From NCBI RefSeq assembly GCF_003261585.1, contig NZ_POVU01000006.1:62001-126000 (forward strand): DNA of 64,000 nucleotides, given 5' to 3'. A program made the position numbers and the translations under genes. This document shows, piece by piece, positions 54,834-64,000 of the stretch (positions are counted from its first letter, which is position 1; each line of letters opens with the position of its first letter). Source of the stretch: Acinetobacter sp. MB5 (GTDB lineage Bacteria; Pseudomonadota; Gammaproteobacteria; Pseudomonadales; Moraxellaceae). The notes below the pieces were generated by a model. It saw only the letters and a program-made list of their open reading frames with translations. It did no database searches and was not told where the DNA came from.

Positions 54834-56225
54834 TTGACAAATTCTTCTGGGACTCCATCGGCAGCGAAACTGCAAAAATCTCTTTTATTGGGCCATGTCA
54901 TTGTTATAGGTCTTGCCTATATCCAGCCAATGACCTTATTCGATACTTTCGGAATGGTATCTGAAGCAAGTGCTCAACATGTACCCACTTCTTATTTTGT
55001 TGCCTTGTTAGCAGTGCTATTCACAGCACTTAGCTATGGTTATATGATTAAACGCTATCCATCTTCTGGATCAGCATATACTTATGTACAGCGTGCGGTG
55101 CATCCGAATGCAGGTTTTATGGTGGGTTGGTCATCCCTGCTCGACTATATTCTCAGTCCAATGGTCAATATTTTATTGGCAGTCATTTATTTGACCGACA
55201 TGTTCCCAAGTGTCAATCACTGGGTTTGGGTCATTGGACTGACTGCATTTATGACATGGGTCAACTTGCGTGGTATTAAGTTTGTCGCCAACTTTAATGG
55301 TTTGATTGTCTTCTTCCAAATGTTGGTTATTGGGATCTTTGTATTTTTGATTGTCAAAGACTTATCCCTCGGTCATACCGCACAAACTGCAATGGGCTTA
55401 TCAACAGCAAATAATGGTACCTTGGCTTCAACATCGCCTTTTTGGAGCGATAACGCAAAACTGGGTGCATTAATTTCTGGTGCTACCATTTTATGCTTCT
55501 CATTCACTGGCTTTGATGCTTTAAGCTCTTTGGCTGAAGAAACCCATGAAACAGATAAAGTATTGCCTAAAGCGATTTTCCTAACTGCACTCATTGCAGG
55601 AGTTGTGTTTATAGTCGCGACTTACTTTATGCAGTTATATTTCCCTGGCAATCCAGCACAGTACTTCTCAGACGTCAATGCAACCCAGCCTGACATCTTA
55701 CGGATTGTCGGTGGTGAAATGTTCAAATCTGTAATTCTGTCATTTGCAATTGTGACCGTCATGGCATCAGGGATTTCTGCACATGCAGGTGTTTCACGCT
55801 TAATGTATGTTATGGGTCGTGATGGTATTTTTAACAAAAAATATTTTGGCCACCTGAGTTCAAAAAGCCATGCTCCTACATTCAACATTATTCTAGTGGG
55901 TGTGATTGCACTTTCTGCGGGTTTTACAGATCTTGACCATGTCATCAACTTGATTAGCTTTGGTGCACTCACTGCATTTAGTTTTGTAAACCTCTGCGTG
56001 GTTTCACAGTATGTATTACGTGAAGGCCGCACCAAAACACCAGCTGATATTTTCCGCTACTTGGTCATTCCAATGCTTGGTTTTATCTCGATTGGTGCTT
56101 TGTGGATTCAGATCAATCACACTGCATTGCAATGGGGTCTTGTTTGGGCTGTGATTGGTATCTTATTCCTTGGCTATAAAACCAAAGGCTTTAAAATTCC
56201 ACCACCGCAGTATAAACACGACTAA
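54834..56225 (+). CDS. APC family permease, putrescine importer (PuuP)-like
   Basis: A transporter of about 463 residues with twelve membrane helices. The N-terminal LLLGHVIVIGLAYIQPMTLFDTFGM and GFMVGWSSLLDYILSPMVN closely resemble E. coli PuuP, so putrescine or a related amine is the likely substrate. FSFTGFDALSSLAEE is helix 6. A TTG at 54834 has AGGAT seven bases upstream and is preferred; an ATG at 54819 in the same frame has no such site. It stands alone, with a terminator after. Confidence 0.85.
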   Translation: MTNSSGTPSAAKLQKSLLLGHVIVIGLAYIQPMTLFDTFGMVSEASAQHVPTSYFVALLAVLFTALSYGYMIKRYPSSGSAYTYVQRAVHPNAGFMVGWSSLLDYILSPMVNILLAVIYLTDMFPSVNHWVWVIGLTAFMTWVNLRGIKFVANFNGLIVFFQMLVIGIFVFLIVKDLSLGHTAQTAMGLSTANNGTLASTSPFWSDNAKLGALISGATILCFSFTGFDALSSLAEETHETDKVLPKAIFLTALIAGVVFIVATYFMQLYFPGNPAQYFSDVNATQPDILRIVGGEMFKSVILSFAIVTVMASGISAHAGVSRLMYVMGRDGIFNKKYFGHLSSKSHAPTFNIILVGVIALSAGFTDLDHVINLISFGALTAFSFVNLCVVSQYVLREGRTKTPADIFRYLVIPMLGFISIGALWIQINHTALQWGLVWAVIGILFLGYKTKGFKIPPPQYKHD

Positions 56226-56235
56226 ACCATTCAAT

Positions 56236-56262
56236 AAAAAACCAGCACTAGGCTGGTTTTTT
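56236..56262. terminator. Terminator after the permease
   Basis: AAAAAACCAGC / GCTGGTTTTTT, loop ACTAG; A/T runs on both sides serve the convergent flavodoxin-like gene too. Confidence 0.85.
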
Positions 56263-56293
56263 ATTGCTTTCATTTTTAAGCCTGAGCTTTGAA

Positions 56294-56848
56294 TTAGCCC
56301 ACTAACTTTTCAGTAATCGCTAAAACACGTTTTGCATATGCTTTTGCAGTGTCTAAATCCCCCGATGGAATTTCATCAACGCTTGCATCTGCTGGAGACT
56401 GTACTAAAAGACCAACTGAACCACCTAGGTTATTGATATCTTGACGCGTTGCAGCTTTAGTATTGGAAGGTAGCAAGCCTAAACTTACCCAAAGGCCACC
56501 ATGCTGTGATGCCAAAGTTTGTAATTGAATGAGTGTAACTTGCTTATCCCCACCAAGACTTGCGCTATTGGTAAAACCTGCAAATACTTTATCTTTCCAA
56601 GCTTGAGTGAACCATGCTTTTGAAGTCGCATCAGCAAATTTCTTAAACTGCCAAGGTGCTGTTCCCATATACGTTGGTGCACCAAATACAATCGCATCTG
56701 CCTGATTTAGTGTTTCCCAATCTGCTTCCTGAATATCTCCATTTGCATCGATTGCGATCAATTGTGCTGCAATTTCATTTGCGAAAGTTTCTGCAACCAC
56801 TTTCGTATGACCATAACCAGAAAAATAAACCACTGCCACTTTTGCCAT
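56294..56848 (-). CDS. WrbA/flavodoxin-like NAD(P)H:quinone oxidoreductase
   Basis: A 184-residue flavodoxin-fold enzyme: FSGYGHTKVVAE binds FMN phosphate, and APTYMGTAPWQFKKFADATSK and GFTNSASLGGDK match the WrbA/FMN-reductase group. A paralogue lies at 30911-31471. It is divergent from an HxlR regulator with two cysteines, a typical quinone-response arrangement. Ordinary start ATG at 56848. Confidence 0.87.
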   Translation of the reverse strand: MAKVAVVYFSGYGHTKVVAETFANEIAAQLIAIDANGDIQEADWETLNQADAIVFGAPTYMGTAPWQFKKFADATSKAWFTQAWKDKVFAGFTNSASLGGDKQVTLIQLQTLASQHGGLWVSLGLLPSNTKAATRQDINNLGGSVGLLVQSPADASVDEIPSGDLDTAKAYAKRVLAITEKLVG

Positions 56849-56900
56849 GAGTATGAACCTATGTTTTTATCAAAGAATCGTTATATAATATATTTTAGAA

Positions 56901-56934
56901 ACTAGGTGTCAATTAGTTACCTAGTAGTAACTAG
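56901..56934. promoter_or_regulatory. Nested inverted repeats, probable HxlR operator
   Basis: ACTAGGT (56901-56907) is inverse to ACCTAGT (56919-56925), and TAGTTAC (56914-56920) is inverse to GTAACTA (56927-56933). The interleaved dyads lie midway between divergent genes. Confidence 0.7.
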
Positions 56935-56966
56935 ATACTTCTAAAACATACGAGAGGTTAAAGCGT

Positions 56967-57347
56967 ATGAATCAAGCGCTCTGTTATAATGTATATCAGC
57001 AAAATTGCCCTGCTCGGTTATTTTTTGAAACTTTGGCAGATAAATGGGTATTACTCATTATGAATGGCTTAGAGAAAGGACCTAAGCATTTCAATTTATT
57101 AAAGAAAAATATTGAGGGCATTTCCCCCAAAGTCTTGTCACAAAAACTCAAAAAGCTAGAACGAGATGGATTTATTCAGCGTAAAGTAATCGAAACATCG
57201 ACTTTACGAGTTGAGTATTCGCTCACTGAATTTGGTTTAGATTTCGCAAGGACAGCGTATCAGATGAAGGAATGGGCTGAGTCAAATATTGAGCATGTAC
57301 TACAAGCCCAACAACGTTACGATGTACTCAATCAAGCCGAAGCCTGA
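56967..57347 (+). CDS. HxlR family transcriptional regulator
   Basis: A 126-residue winged-helix regulator: CPARLFFETLADKWVLLIMNGLEKGPKHFNLLKK with Cys6 and Cys14 near the N-terminus, then GISPKVLSQKLKKLERDGFIQRKV. It likely represses the divergent flavodoxin-like gene and itself through the nested dyads; cysteines suggest redox or electrophile sensing. Confidence 0.92.
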   Translation: MNQALCYNVYQQNCPARLFFETLADKWVLLIMNGLEKGPKHFNLLKKNIEGISPKVLSQKLKKLERDGFIQRKVIETSTLRVEYSLTEFGLDFARTAYQMKEWAESNIEHVLQAQQRYDVLNQAEA

Positions 57348-57363
57348 TTGAGAAATCAATCTA

Positions 57364-57834
57364 TTAGAGCGGTTTAAAGCCTTGTTGGCGCCAAGCTTCG
57401 TATACAATGACTGCTGTCGCGTTAGACAAATTCAAGCTGCGAGAATTTTCTGCCATAGGTAAACGAATCCACTGTTCTTGTGGAAACATCAAACGGACAT
57501 GCTCAGGCAAACCACGTGTTTCAGGCCCCATCAACAAAGCTACAGGACGATTCAAATCGACTGTATGTGGTGTTGCTGAACCCTTAGTGGTCAGTGGGAA
57601 AATATGCTCTATGCCCTGACTGTGCAAGTTCTCAAGGCATTGCTCAAAATTATCCCAAATTTTCATACGAGCATATTCGTGATAGTCCAAACCAGCGCGC
57701 TTTAATTTTTTATCATCGAGCTCAAAACCTAATGGTTTGACCAGATGTAACTGCGCACCTGTATTGGCACATAAACGAATAATATTTCCTGTATTACTTG
57801 GAATTTCAGGCTCGTACAAAACCACATGAATCAC
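57364..57834 (-). CDS. trmL: tRNA (cytidine(34)-2'-O)-methyltransferase TrmL
   Basis: A 156-residue SPOUT enzyme that methylates the ribose of the wobble base in tRNA-Leu. Family motifs: [32 protein letters not shown] (knot) and [20 protein letters not shown]. Size is as expected. It is convergent with the HxlR gene and 35 bases downstream of cysG, on the same strand. Confidence 0.95.
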   Translation of the reverse strand: MIHVVLYEPEIPSNTGNIIRLCANTGAQLHLVKPLGFELDDKKLKRAGLDYHEYARMKIWDNFEQCLENLHSQGIEHIFPLTTKGSATPHTVDLNRPVALLMGPETRGLPEHVRLMFPQEQWIRLPMAENSRSLNLSNATAVIVYEAWRQQGFKPL

Positions 57835-57869
57835 AACATTTCTCGACTTTATCTAGAGCGTTACAGCCA

Positions 57870-59243
57870 TTATTGCCACTGTAACTGTTCACGTAAACGC
57901 ACCACTTCCCCAATAATCGTCAGGGTTGGTGCATGAATTTCATATTCGGCAACTTTACTGGCAATATCAGCCAGTGTTCCGACCAATACTTTTTGCTCTG
58001 GCGTTGTACCTTTGGAAATCAGCGCCACAGGCATATCTGGACGTTGCCCATGTGCAATTAACTCTTGGCTAATTTTCTCTAAACCCACCAAACCCATATA
58101 AAGCACTAACGTTTGGTTTTCATAAACCAGTTCATTCCAAGGTAGTTCTGGTGAACCTTCCTTTAAATGACCTGTCAGAAAACGTACACTTTGCGCATAG
58201 TCACGATGTGTAAGCGGAATCCCTGCATACGCAGAACAACCAGAAGCGGCTGTAATTCCTGGTACCACTTGGAATGGCACACCTGCTGCAAATAGTTCCT
58301 GAATTTCTTCGCCACCTCGCCCAAAAATAAAGGGATCTCCACCTTTTAAGCGACAGACACGTTTACCTTGCTGAGCATATTGCACCAAGAGTGCATTAAT
58401 TCCATCCTGCGGCACACTATGGTTAGAGCGCGCTTTACCCACATAGACTTTTTCAGCATCGCGGCGACACAGTTCTAAGATCGGTTTAGACACCAGACGA
58501 TCGTAAATCACCACATCCGCTTGCTGCATAAGACGTAATGCTTTAAGGGTTAGCAGCTCTGGATCACCAGGCCCTGCACCAACCAAATACACTTCACCTT
58601 TGGGTGCAGTCCACTCAGCCAATGCCTGTTGCAGCATGTGATCTGCAACATCTAAATTATCATTAAAGACTTGCTCTTTGAGTGGGCTTGCATACAAATC
58701 TTCCCAAAACACGCGGCGCTGGTCAGGGTTCGGAATTTTTTCTTTGACCTGTTTACGCCAATGCCCTGAGAATTGGGCAAGCTTACCTAAAGCATGTGGC
58801 AACAATGCTTCAATTTGTGTACGTAGCTGACGAGAGAGTACAGGAGATGCACCATTTGAAGCGACAGAAACCACCAAAGGCGAACGGTCAATAATTGCGG
58901 GCATCATGAAACGACAATGCGGAATATCATCCACACTATTGACCAGCAAATTGTGCTGTTCACCTAAAGTAAATACACGGTGATTGACATCTGGAACATT
59001 GGTGGCTGCGATCACCAAGCGATAAGGATGCAAAAGGTCATTTTCAGTAAATGCATGCTGCAAAAACTGTCCTGAAGATTGCTCAACAATCTCAAGCAAA
59101 TTGGCATCGATCTCAGGTGCAACCACATCAATGATTGCCCCTGCCTTGTGTAACAAAACCGCTTTACGGTAGGCAATTCGCCCACCGCCCACGATCAAAC
59201 AGCGTTGCTGCTGCAACTTAAGTGAAATTGGGAAAATTTCCAC
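57870..59243 (-). CDS. cysG: Siroheme synthase CysG
   Basis: A 457-residue fusion. The N-terminal precorrin-2 dehydrogenase/ferrochelatase has VGGGRIAYRKA for NAD and VDDIPHCRFMMPAIIDRSPLVVSVASNG. The C-terminal uroporphyrinogen III methyltransferase starts at GAGPGDPELLTLKALR and includes RLKGGDPFIFGRGGEE. It makes siroheme for sulphite and nitrite reductases. It lies 55 bases downstream of serS. Confidence 0.96.
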   Translation of the reverse strand: MEIFPISLKLQQQRCLIVGGGRIAYRKAVLLHKAGAIIDVVAPEIDANLLEIVEQSSGQFLQHAFTENDLLHPYRLVIAATNVPDVNHRVFTLGEQHNLLVNSVDDIPHCRFMMPAIIDRSPLVVSVASNGASPVLSRQLRTQIEALLPHALGKLAQFSGHWRKQVKEKIPNPDQRRVFWEDLYASPLKEQVFNDNLDVADHMLQQALAEWTAPKGEVYLVGAGPGDPELLTLKALRLMQQADVVIYDRLVSKPILELCRRDAEKVYVGKARSNHSVPQDGINALLVQYAQQGKRVCRLKGGDPFIFGRGGEEIQELFAAGVPFQVVPGITAASGCSAYAGIPLTHRDYAQSVRFLTGHLKEGSPELPWNELVYENQTLVLYMGLVGLEKISQELIAHGQRPDMPVALISKGTTPEQKVLVGTLADIASKVAEYEIHAPTLTIIGEVVRLREQLQWQ

Positions 59244-59298
59244 AGCAAACCTCTAGTCCTTTAATCTGATCGTTTTCAAGCAAGAATCGTGCACGAAA

Positions 59299-60576
<1,278 letters not shown>

Positions 60577-60675
60577 TCAAATTGCATAAAATAGACTGGG
60601 TATAGTGTAAGCGGTTCATTCTAAAAAATACAGTCACCTGTGATGAATCATGCAGCAGCACGTGATGCGCTCAGA

Positions 60676-61446
60676 TCATTTTGGTAAGTATTCGGAATCA
60701 ATCAAACCTTTCGCCTGTGAATATGGCAGTGTTAACTCGGTCATTCCTTCTGAATAAGGTGCCAATTCATACAATGGATAAACAAAGACAATTCCATGCA
60801 CACCAAAATAGAAGTTATCGGTAATTTCTAACTTATTTTTGGCAAGATGATGCTGGGCAAACCAGTTTTGATTGGCTTCGTATAAAGCATTGAGAAGTTT
60901 CTGCTGCACCTGAGTTTGTAACAGATCATCAACCATAATTCGCTTTTTGGTTTTTAAATCAAAAATCACATATTCCTTGTGATACATGCCGTGGGCTGCA
61001 CCTTGATTATAAGTTTCAGACTCAATCACAAATGATGCAATATTGGCATTTTGCCCCAAATAACGCACAGTATAAGTATTCGAACTTTGCGTTAAATGTG
61101 CAGCTTGACTCACCGTTGGTTCAGAAGCTGGTGGGTTAAATGCCATAGGCAAGTCTTTTTGCAATCGTTTCAAAAAGAACTGATCAATCCAGTCTACATT
61201 GGTTTTTATGGTTGCCAATTGATAAGCGGTACATTCGTCTTTTTCACACACTTCAACTTTAGGTAAAACAATCGGCTGAGTTTTTGCTTGAATCAGAGGA
61301 ATATCTTGTTCTTTGGATTGAGTCTGAACACTAGCAGCATCCGACTTTGCCCCAGAGCTATGACTAGACTCATGGCAAGCACTCAATAAGCTCACAAATA
61401 TTAGCCCTGCACAGCAGCTTAGTATCTTATGCTTATGATTCAACAT
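60676..61446 (-). CDS. DUF3298 domain lipoprotein
   Basis: A 256-residue predicted lipoprotein (lipobox LLSAC). The mature N-terminus is Ser-rich. The C-terminal part fits DUF3298/RsiV-like proteins: YNQGAAHGMYHKEYVIFDLKTKKRIMVDDLL and FYFGVHGIVFVYPLYELAPYSEG. The family domain may bind lysozyme-like or peptidoglycan ligands in some bacteria; not proven here. Confidence 0.82.
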   Translation of the reverse strand: MLNHKHKILSCCAGLIFVSLLSACHESSHSSGAKSDAASVQTQSKEQDIPLIQAKTQPIVLPKVEVCEKDECTAYQLATIKTNVDWIDQFFLKRLQKDLPMAFNPPASEPTVSQAAHLTQSSNTYTVRYLGQNANIASFVIESETYNQGAAHGMYHKEYVIFDLKTKKRIMVDDLLQTQVQQKLLNALYEANQNWFAQHHLAKNKLEITDNFYFGVHGIVFVYPLYELAPYSEGMTELTLPYSQAKGLIDSEYLPK

Positions 61447-61521
61447 ACAATTCTCACAAATTCAGCAGTTCTGTCACTATAAGTGATTTCAGCAGACAAC
61501 TATGTTGCATTCTTGCTAAAC

Positions 61522-61550
61522 AAAAAAACCTGCACTTGGCAGGTTTTTCT
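61522..61550 (-). terminator. Terminator of lolA
   Basis: AACCTGC / GCAGGTT stem; the AAAAAAA run at left is the U-run on the minus strand. Confidence 0.82.
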
Positions 61551-61565
61551 AATTTAAAAACAACA

Positions 61566-62255
61566 TTATTGATCAATAATGTCGGTTCCTTTAGGCGGTG
61601 TAAAGTTAAAGGTCGATGCTGGAATACTGACATTCTTCGCCGCATTCGTGAAGCGGATGGTTGTTGTTTGACCTAAAGAATCATTCAATACCATATAGGC
61701 TGGTGTGCCATTGCCCGCGAAGCTAATACTTAAATTCTGAAATGCGCTGTCTTTTGCTTTAGGTGTCAGTGTGTAATACGTTTTATTATGATCAGGCTGG
61801 GTTACACGGTAAGATTTCATAATCTGACTGGTATTACCAGATAAAAGCAATGCAGGTGTATTGGCAACCTGATCGCTCAAGCTTTGACGAACAGCTTGCT
61901 GTAAATCTGGATCATAAATCCAAACGGTTTTACCTGTTGTCACAATGGTCTGTTTCGATGGAACCGTTGTTTCCCAGAAGAATTTACCTGGACGAGAAAC
62001 TTTCATAACACCACGAAAGGTCTGATTTAGATGCTGAGCAGTCAAACCTTTTTTCTGAACCGTTTTTTTACCACTGCTTTTGGTCGTTTGTTCGAAATTG
62101 GCAGTCATACTATGCAAGCTACTGAGCTGTTTTACCAAGTTCTGAGTTGCCTGTTGTTCTGAAGCTGGTGCTGCGAAAACCGTTGTACTTACTACTGGAG
62201 CTAAAGTGACAGCACCAAGTGCCACAGCACAAAATGTTTTACGAAGCATATTCAT
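61566..62255 (-). CDS. lolA: Periplasmic lipoprotein carrier LolA
   Basis: A 229-residue periplasmic chaperone that carries lipoproteins from LolCDE to LolB. A signal peptide ends at VFA/AP. Mature blocks are LHSMTANFEQTTKSS, FRGVMKVSRPGKFFWET, VWIYDPDLQQAVRQ and the terminal STFNFTPPKGTDIIDQ. AAGGTGA precedes the ATG. A Lys-rich insertion (KKTVQKKG) follows the first strand. Confidence 0.95.
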   Translation of the reverse strand: MNMLRKTFCAVALGAVTLAPVVSTTVFAAPASEQQATQNLVKQLSSLHSMTANFEQTTKSSGKKTVQKKGLTAQHLNQTFRGVMKVSRPGKFFWETTVPSKQTIVTTGKTVWIYDPDLQQAVRQSLSDQVANTPALLLSGNTSQIMKSYRVTQPDHNKTYYTLTPKAKDSAFQNLSISFAGNGTPAYMVLNDSLGQTTTIRFTNAAKNVSIPASTFNFTPPKGTDIIDQ

Positions 62256-62415
62256 TGATTCACCTTTTTCTTTATAAATGCAGTTGCATTGGGTGTCATA
62301 CTAACCCAGTTCAGAAGATCTAAGAACACAGAATATAAGCAATTTTGTATTTGTTATAGCGCCTGTTTGTGAGCATTTTATCTACTTATGAATAAAATAT
62401 GAAAAATTAAGACAT

Positions 62416-62444
62416 AAAAAAAGCCTGCAAAAGCAGGCTTTTTT
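62416..62444 (-). terminator. Terminator of rplU-rpmA
   Basis: AAAAAAAGCCTGC / GCAGGCTTTTTT with an AAAA loop, 11 bases past the rpmA stop. Confidence 0.92.
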
Positions 62445-62454
62445 CAATCAAAGC

Positions 62455-62712
62455 TTATACAGCTTCAATTTTTACGTAGCGACGGCCAAACTGACCTTTC
62501 ACTTCGAATTTTACTACGCCGTCAGCAGTAGCAAATAAAGTATGGTCGCGGCCCATACCAACATTTGCACCAGCGTGGAATTCTGTACCACGTTGACGAA
62601 CGATGATGCTTCCAGCAGTTACAGTTTGACCACCGTAAGCTTTAACACCTAGCATTTTTGGGTTTGAATCACGACCGTTACGTGTCGAACCACCGGCTTT
62701 CTTGTGAGCCAT
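62455..62712 (-). CDS. rpmA: 50S ribosomal protein L27
   Basis: An 85-residue basic protein of the ribosomal peptidyl-transferase region. It begins [15 protein letters not shown] as in all L27 and continues [21 protein letters not shown]. It follows rplU by 18 bases. Confidence 0.98.
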   Translation of the reverse strand: MAHKKAGGSTRNGRDSNPKMLGVKAYGGQTVTAGSIIVRQRGTEFHAGANVGMGRDHTLFATADGVVKFEVKGQFGRRYVKIEAV

Positions 62713-62730
62713 GTCTCTTACTCCTCGTGA

Positions 62731-63042
62731 TTAGCCTGAAATACCAGTAATTTTCAACTCGGTAAACCATTGACGGTGACCTTGTTGTTTACGGTAGTGT
62801 TTACGACGACGCATTTTTACGATGCGGATTTTGTCGTGACGACCATGACCAACCACTTCTGCAGTTACTTTAGCGCCAGCAACAACTGGAGCACCGATTT
62901 GAATGCTTTCGCCGTTTACAACCATAAGTACATCGTCAAATGTAACAGTTGAACCAGTTTCAGCTTTTAACAATTCTACTTTAAGGGTTTCACCCTCAAC
63001 CACACGGTGCTGTTTACCACCGCTTTGGATTACTGCGTACAT
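62731..63042 (-). CDS. rplU: 50S ribosomal protein L21
   Basis: A 103-residue ribosomal protein: [20 protein letters not shown] at the start and [16 protein letters not shown] near the end. GGAG precedes the ATG at 63042, which excludes the longer frame. First gene of rplU-rpmA, divergent from ispB. Confidence 0.98.
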   Translation of the reverse strand: MYAVIQSGGKQHRVVEGETLKVELLKAETGSTVTFDDVLMVVNGESIQIGAPVVAGAKVTAEVVGHGRHDKIRIVKMRRRKHYRKQQGHRQWFTELKITGISG

Positions 63043-63365
63043 AACGTACTCCAACCTAGCCCGTGTCGTCGTGTCAATAAAGGGATATATTGATCTTAAA
63101 ACGAACGCCACTGGGGATATAAAGGGCTAGTATTTTAAGTAAAAAACATACAAACAACAAGTAGGCATATTTATTTTTATAAAGAAAAACTTAAAATAAC
63201 CTAAATACATGTTTTTTATATTTTTTTAATTATTATTTTTAAATAAAAAACCAAGAGCTAAGAAAAACATCTATTTTATGGTATAAATCATGCTTTCAGT
63301 CACAACGTACTTGCTTGTGACAAGCAGTATAAAAACGTTTTAAATAGATTTCAGGTTTTATGTTT
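63043..63365. other. Divergent promoter region of rplU and ispB
   Basis: About 320 bases, very AT-rich in 63160-63290. A 7-bp inverted repeat GTCACAA (63299-63305) / TTGTGAC (63315-63321) and the overlapping GCTTG-TGA-CAAGC (63313-63325) lie before ispB. No gene or terminator is seen. Confidence 0.5.
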
Positions 63366-64000
63366 ATGGCCATCGATTTTAAGCAAGATATTCTCGCCCC
63401 TGTTGCTGCTGACTTTGCTGCAATGGATACATTCATCAATGAAGGAATTAGCTCAAAAGTCGCTTTGGTCATGTCCGTAAGCAAACATGTTGTGGAAGCT
63501 GGTGGTAAACGCATGCGTCCTATTATGTGTTTACTTGCTGCCCAAGCCTGCGGTGAAACTGATTTAACACGCACTCAACGCCTCGCTGCAGTCATTGAAA
63601 TGTTACATACGGCGACTTTAGTGCATGATGATGTGGTCGATGAATCCAACTTGCGTCGTGGTCGCCCAACAGCCAATGCGACATGGAACAATCAAACCGC
63701 GGTATTAGTTGGTGACTTCCTGATCGCACGCTCTTTTGACTTATTGGTCGATCTCAACAATATGACCTTATTGAAAGACTTTTCTACAGGCACATGCGAA
63801 ATTGCCGAGGGTGAAGTCCTTCAGCTGCAAGCTCAACACCAACCTGACACGACTGAAGAAACCTATCTCAGCATTATTCATGGTAAAACTTCGCGTTTAT
63901 TCCAATTGGCTACCGAAGGCGCAGCGATTTTGGCGGGTAAATCAGAATACCGTCAGGCACTTCAAGCTTATGCAGGACATTTTGGAAATGCTTTCCAAAT
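63366..64000 (+). CDS. ispB: Polyprenyl diphosphate synthase (IspB-like), 3' end missing
   Basis: About 211 codons of a trans-prenyltransferase that elongates farnesyl diphosphate to the octaprenyl or nonaprenyl side chain of ubiquinone. Visible motifs: GGKRMRPIMCLLAA, the first Asp-rich motif LVHDDVVDESNLRRGRPTAN, and GDFLIARSFDLL. The second Asp-rich motif lies beyond the window. ATG at 63366 (MAIDF) is preferred over one two codons earlier for spacing to AGG. Confidence 0.95.
   Translation, partial: MAIDFKQDILAPVAADFAAMDTFINEGISSKVALVMSVSKHVVEAGGKRMRPIMCLLAAQACGETDLTRTQRLAAVIEMLHTATLVHDDVVDESNLRRGRPTANATWNNQTAVLVGDFLIARSFDLLVDLNNMTLLKDFSTGTCEIAEGEVLQLQAQHQPDTTEETYLSIIHGKTSRLFQLATEGAAILAGKSEYRQALQAYAGHFGNAFQ

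Overview
This window is chromosomal DNA of a gammaproteobacterium, almost certainly an Acinetobacter species other than a typical A. baumannii. The evidence is the AT-rich base composition, the gene blocks lolB-ispE-tRNA-Gln-prs-rplY-pth and pgeF/rluD/bamD/dnaG/hemA, an RpoD with a long acidic insert, and small family-specific proteins (DUF3144, PA3496-like). No transposase, prophage, plasmid or CRISPR array was found. The species call is inference, since no database search was possible.

Layout: 1-7.4 kb holds the 3' end of a CYTH-domain protein, an unrecognised gene, DUF3144, a periplasmic M16 peptidase, pnuC and a membrane acyltransferase. 7.4-11.2 kb is a poly-GlcNAc (PNAG) operon, pgaBCD, without pgaA beside it. 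11.6-15.4 kb carries an FKBP isomerase, an acyl-CoA thioesterase, a patatin-like lipoprotein, a YdcF protein and a DUF4303 protein. 15.5-28.6 kb is the accessory region. It has an ethanolamine-type permease, an APH-fold kinase and an AraC regulator at one end, and a class-III PLP enzyme resembling ethanolamine-phosphate phospholyase with a DeoR regulator at the other. Between them lie LysR/aldo-keto reductase, an orphan T6SS Tli4-type immunity lipoprotein, a small unknown gene and an HxlR/oxidoreductase pair. A GGDEF protein follows.

28.7-44.1 kb is core: tRNA-Met, rnpB, ferredoxin, coaD, smpB, a flavodoxin, pgeF, rluD, bamD, dnaG, hemA, a TPR protein, lolB, ispE, tRNA-Gln, prs, rplY, pth and panD. 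44.2-45.1 kb is an FMN riboswitch with ribB. 45.1-46.8 kb is an HPP membrane protein and a TetR regulator sharing a 26-bp perfect palindrome, then a DUF1289 protein. 46.9-54.6 kb holds trhO, tpm, UPF0149, a PA3496-like protein, rpoD, ybeD-lipB and an SCP2-like/iron-ADH pair. 54.8-64 kb holds a putrescine-type permease, a second HxlR/flavodoxin divergon, trmL, cysG, serS, a DUF3298 lipoprotein, lolA, rpmA, rplU and the start of ispB.

The most interesting points are: (i) a possible kinase plus phospholyase route for ethanolamine or a related amino alcohol, split by accessory genes; (ii) a family of about 70-80 bp MITE-like repeats with terminal inverted repeats, seen six times; (iii) two strong hairpins upstream of the AraC regulator; (iv) a run of nine C within the DeoR regulator gene; (v) sharp operator-like palindromes in divergent promoters; and (vi) a small unknown gene with a strong ribosome binding site between dnaG and hemA.
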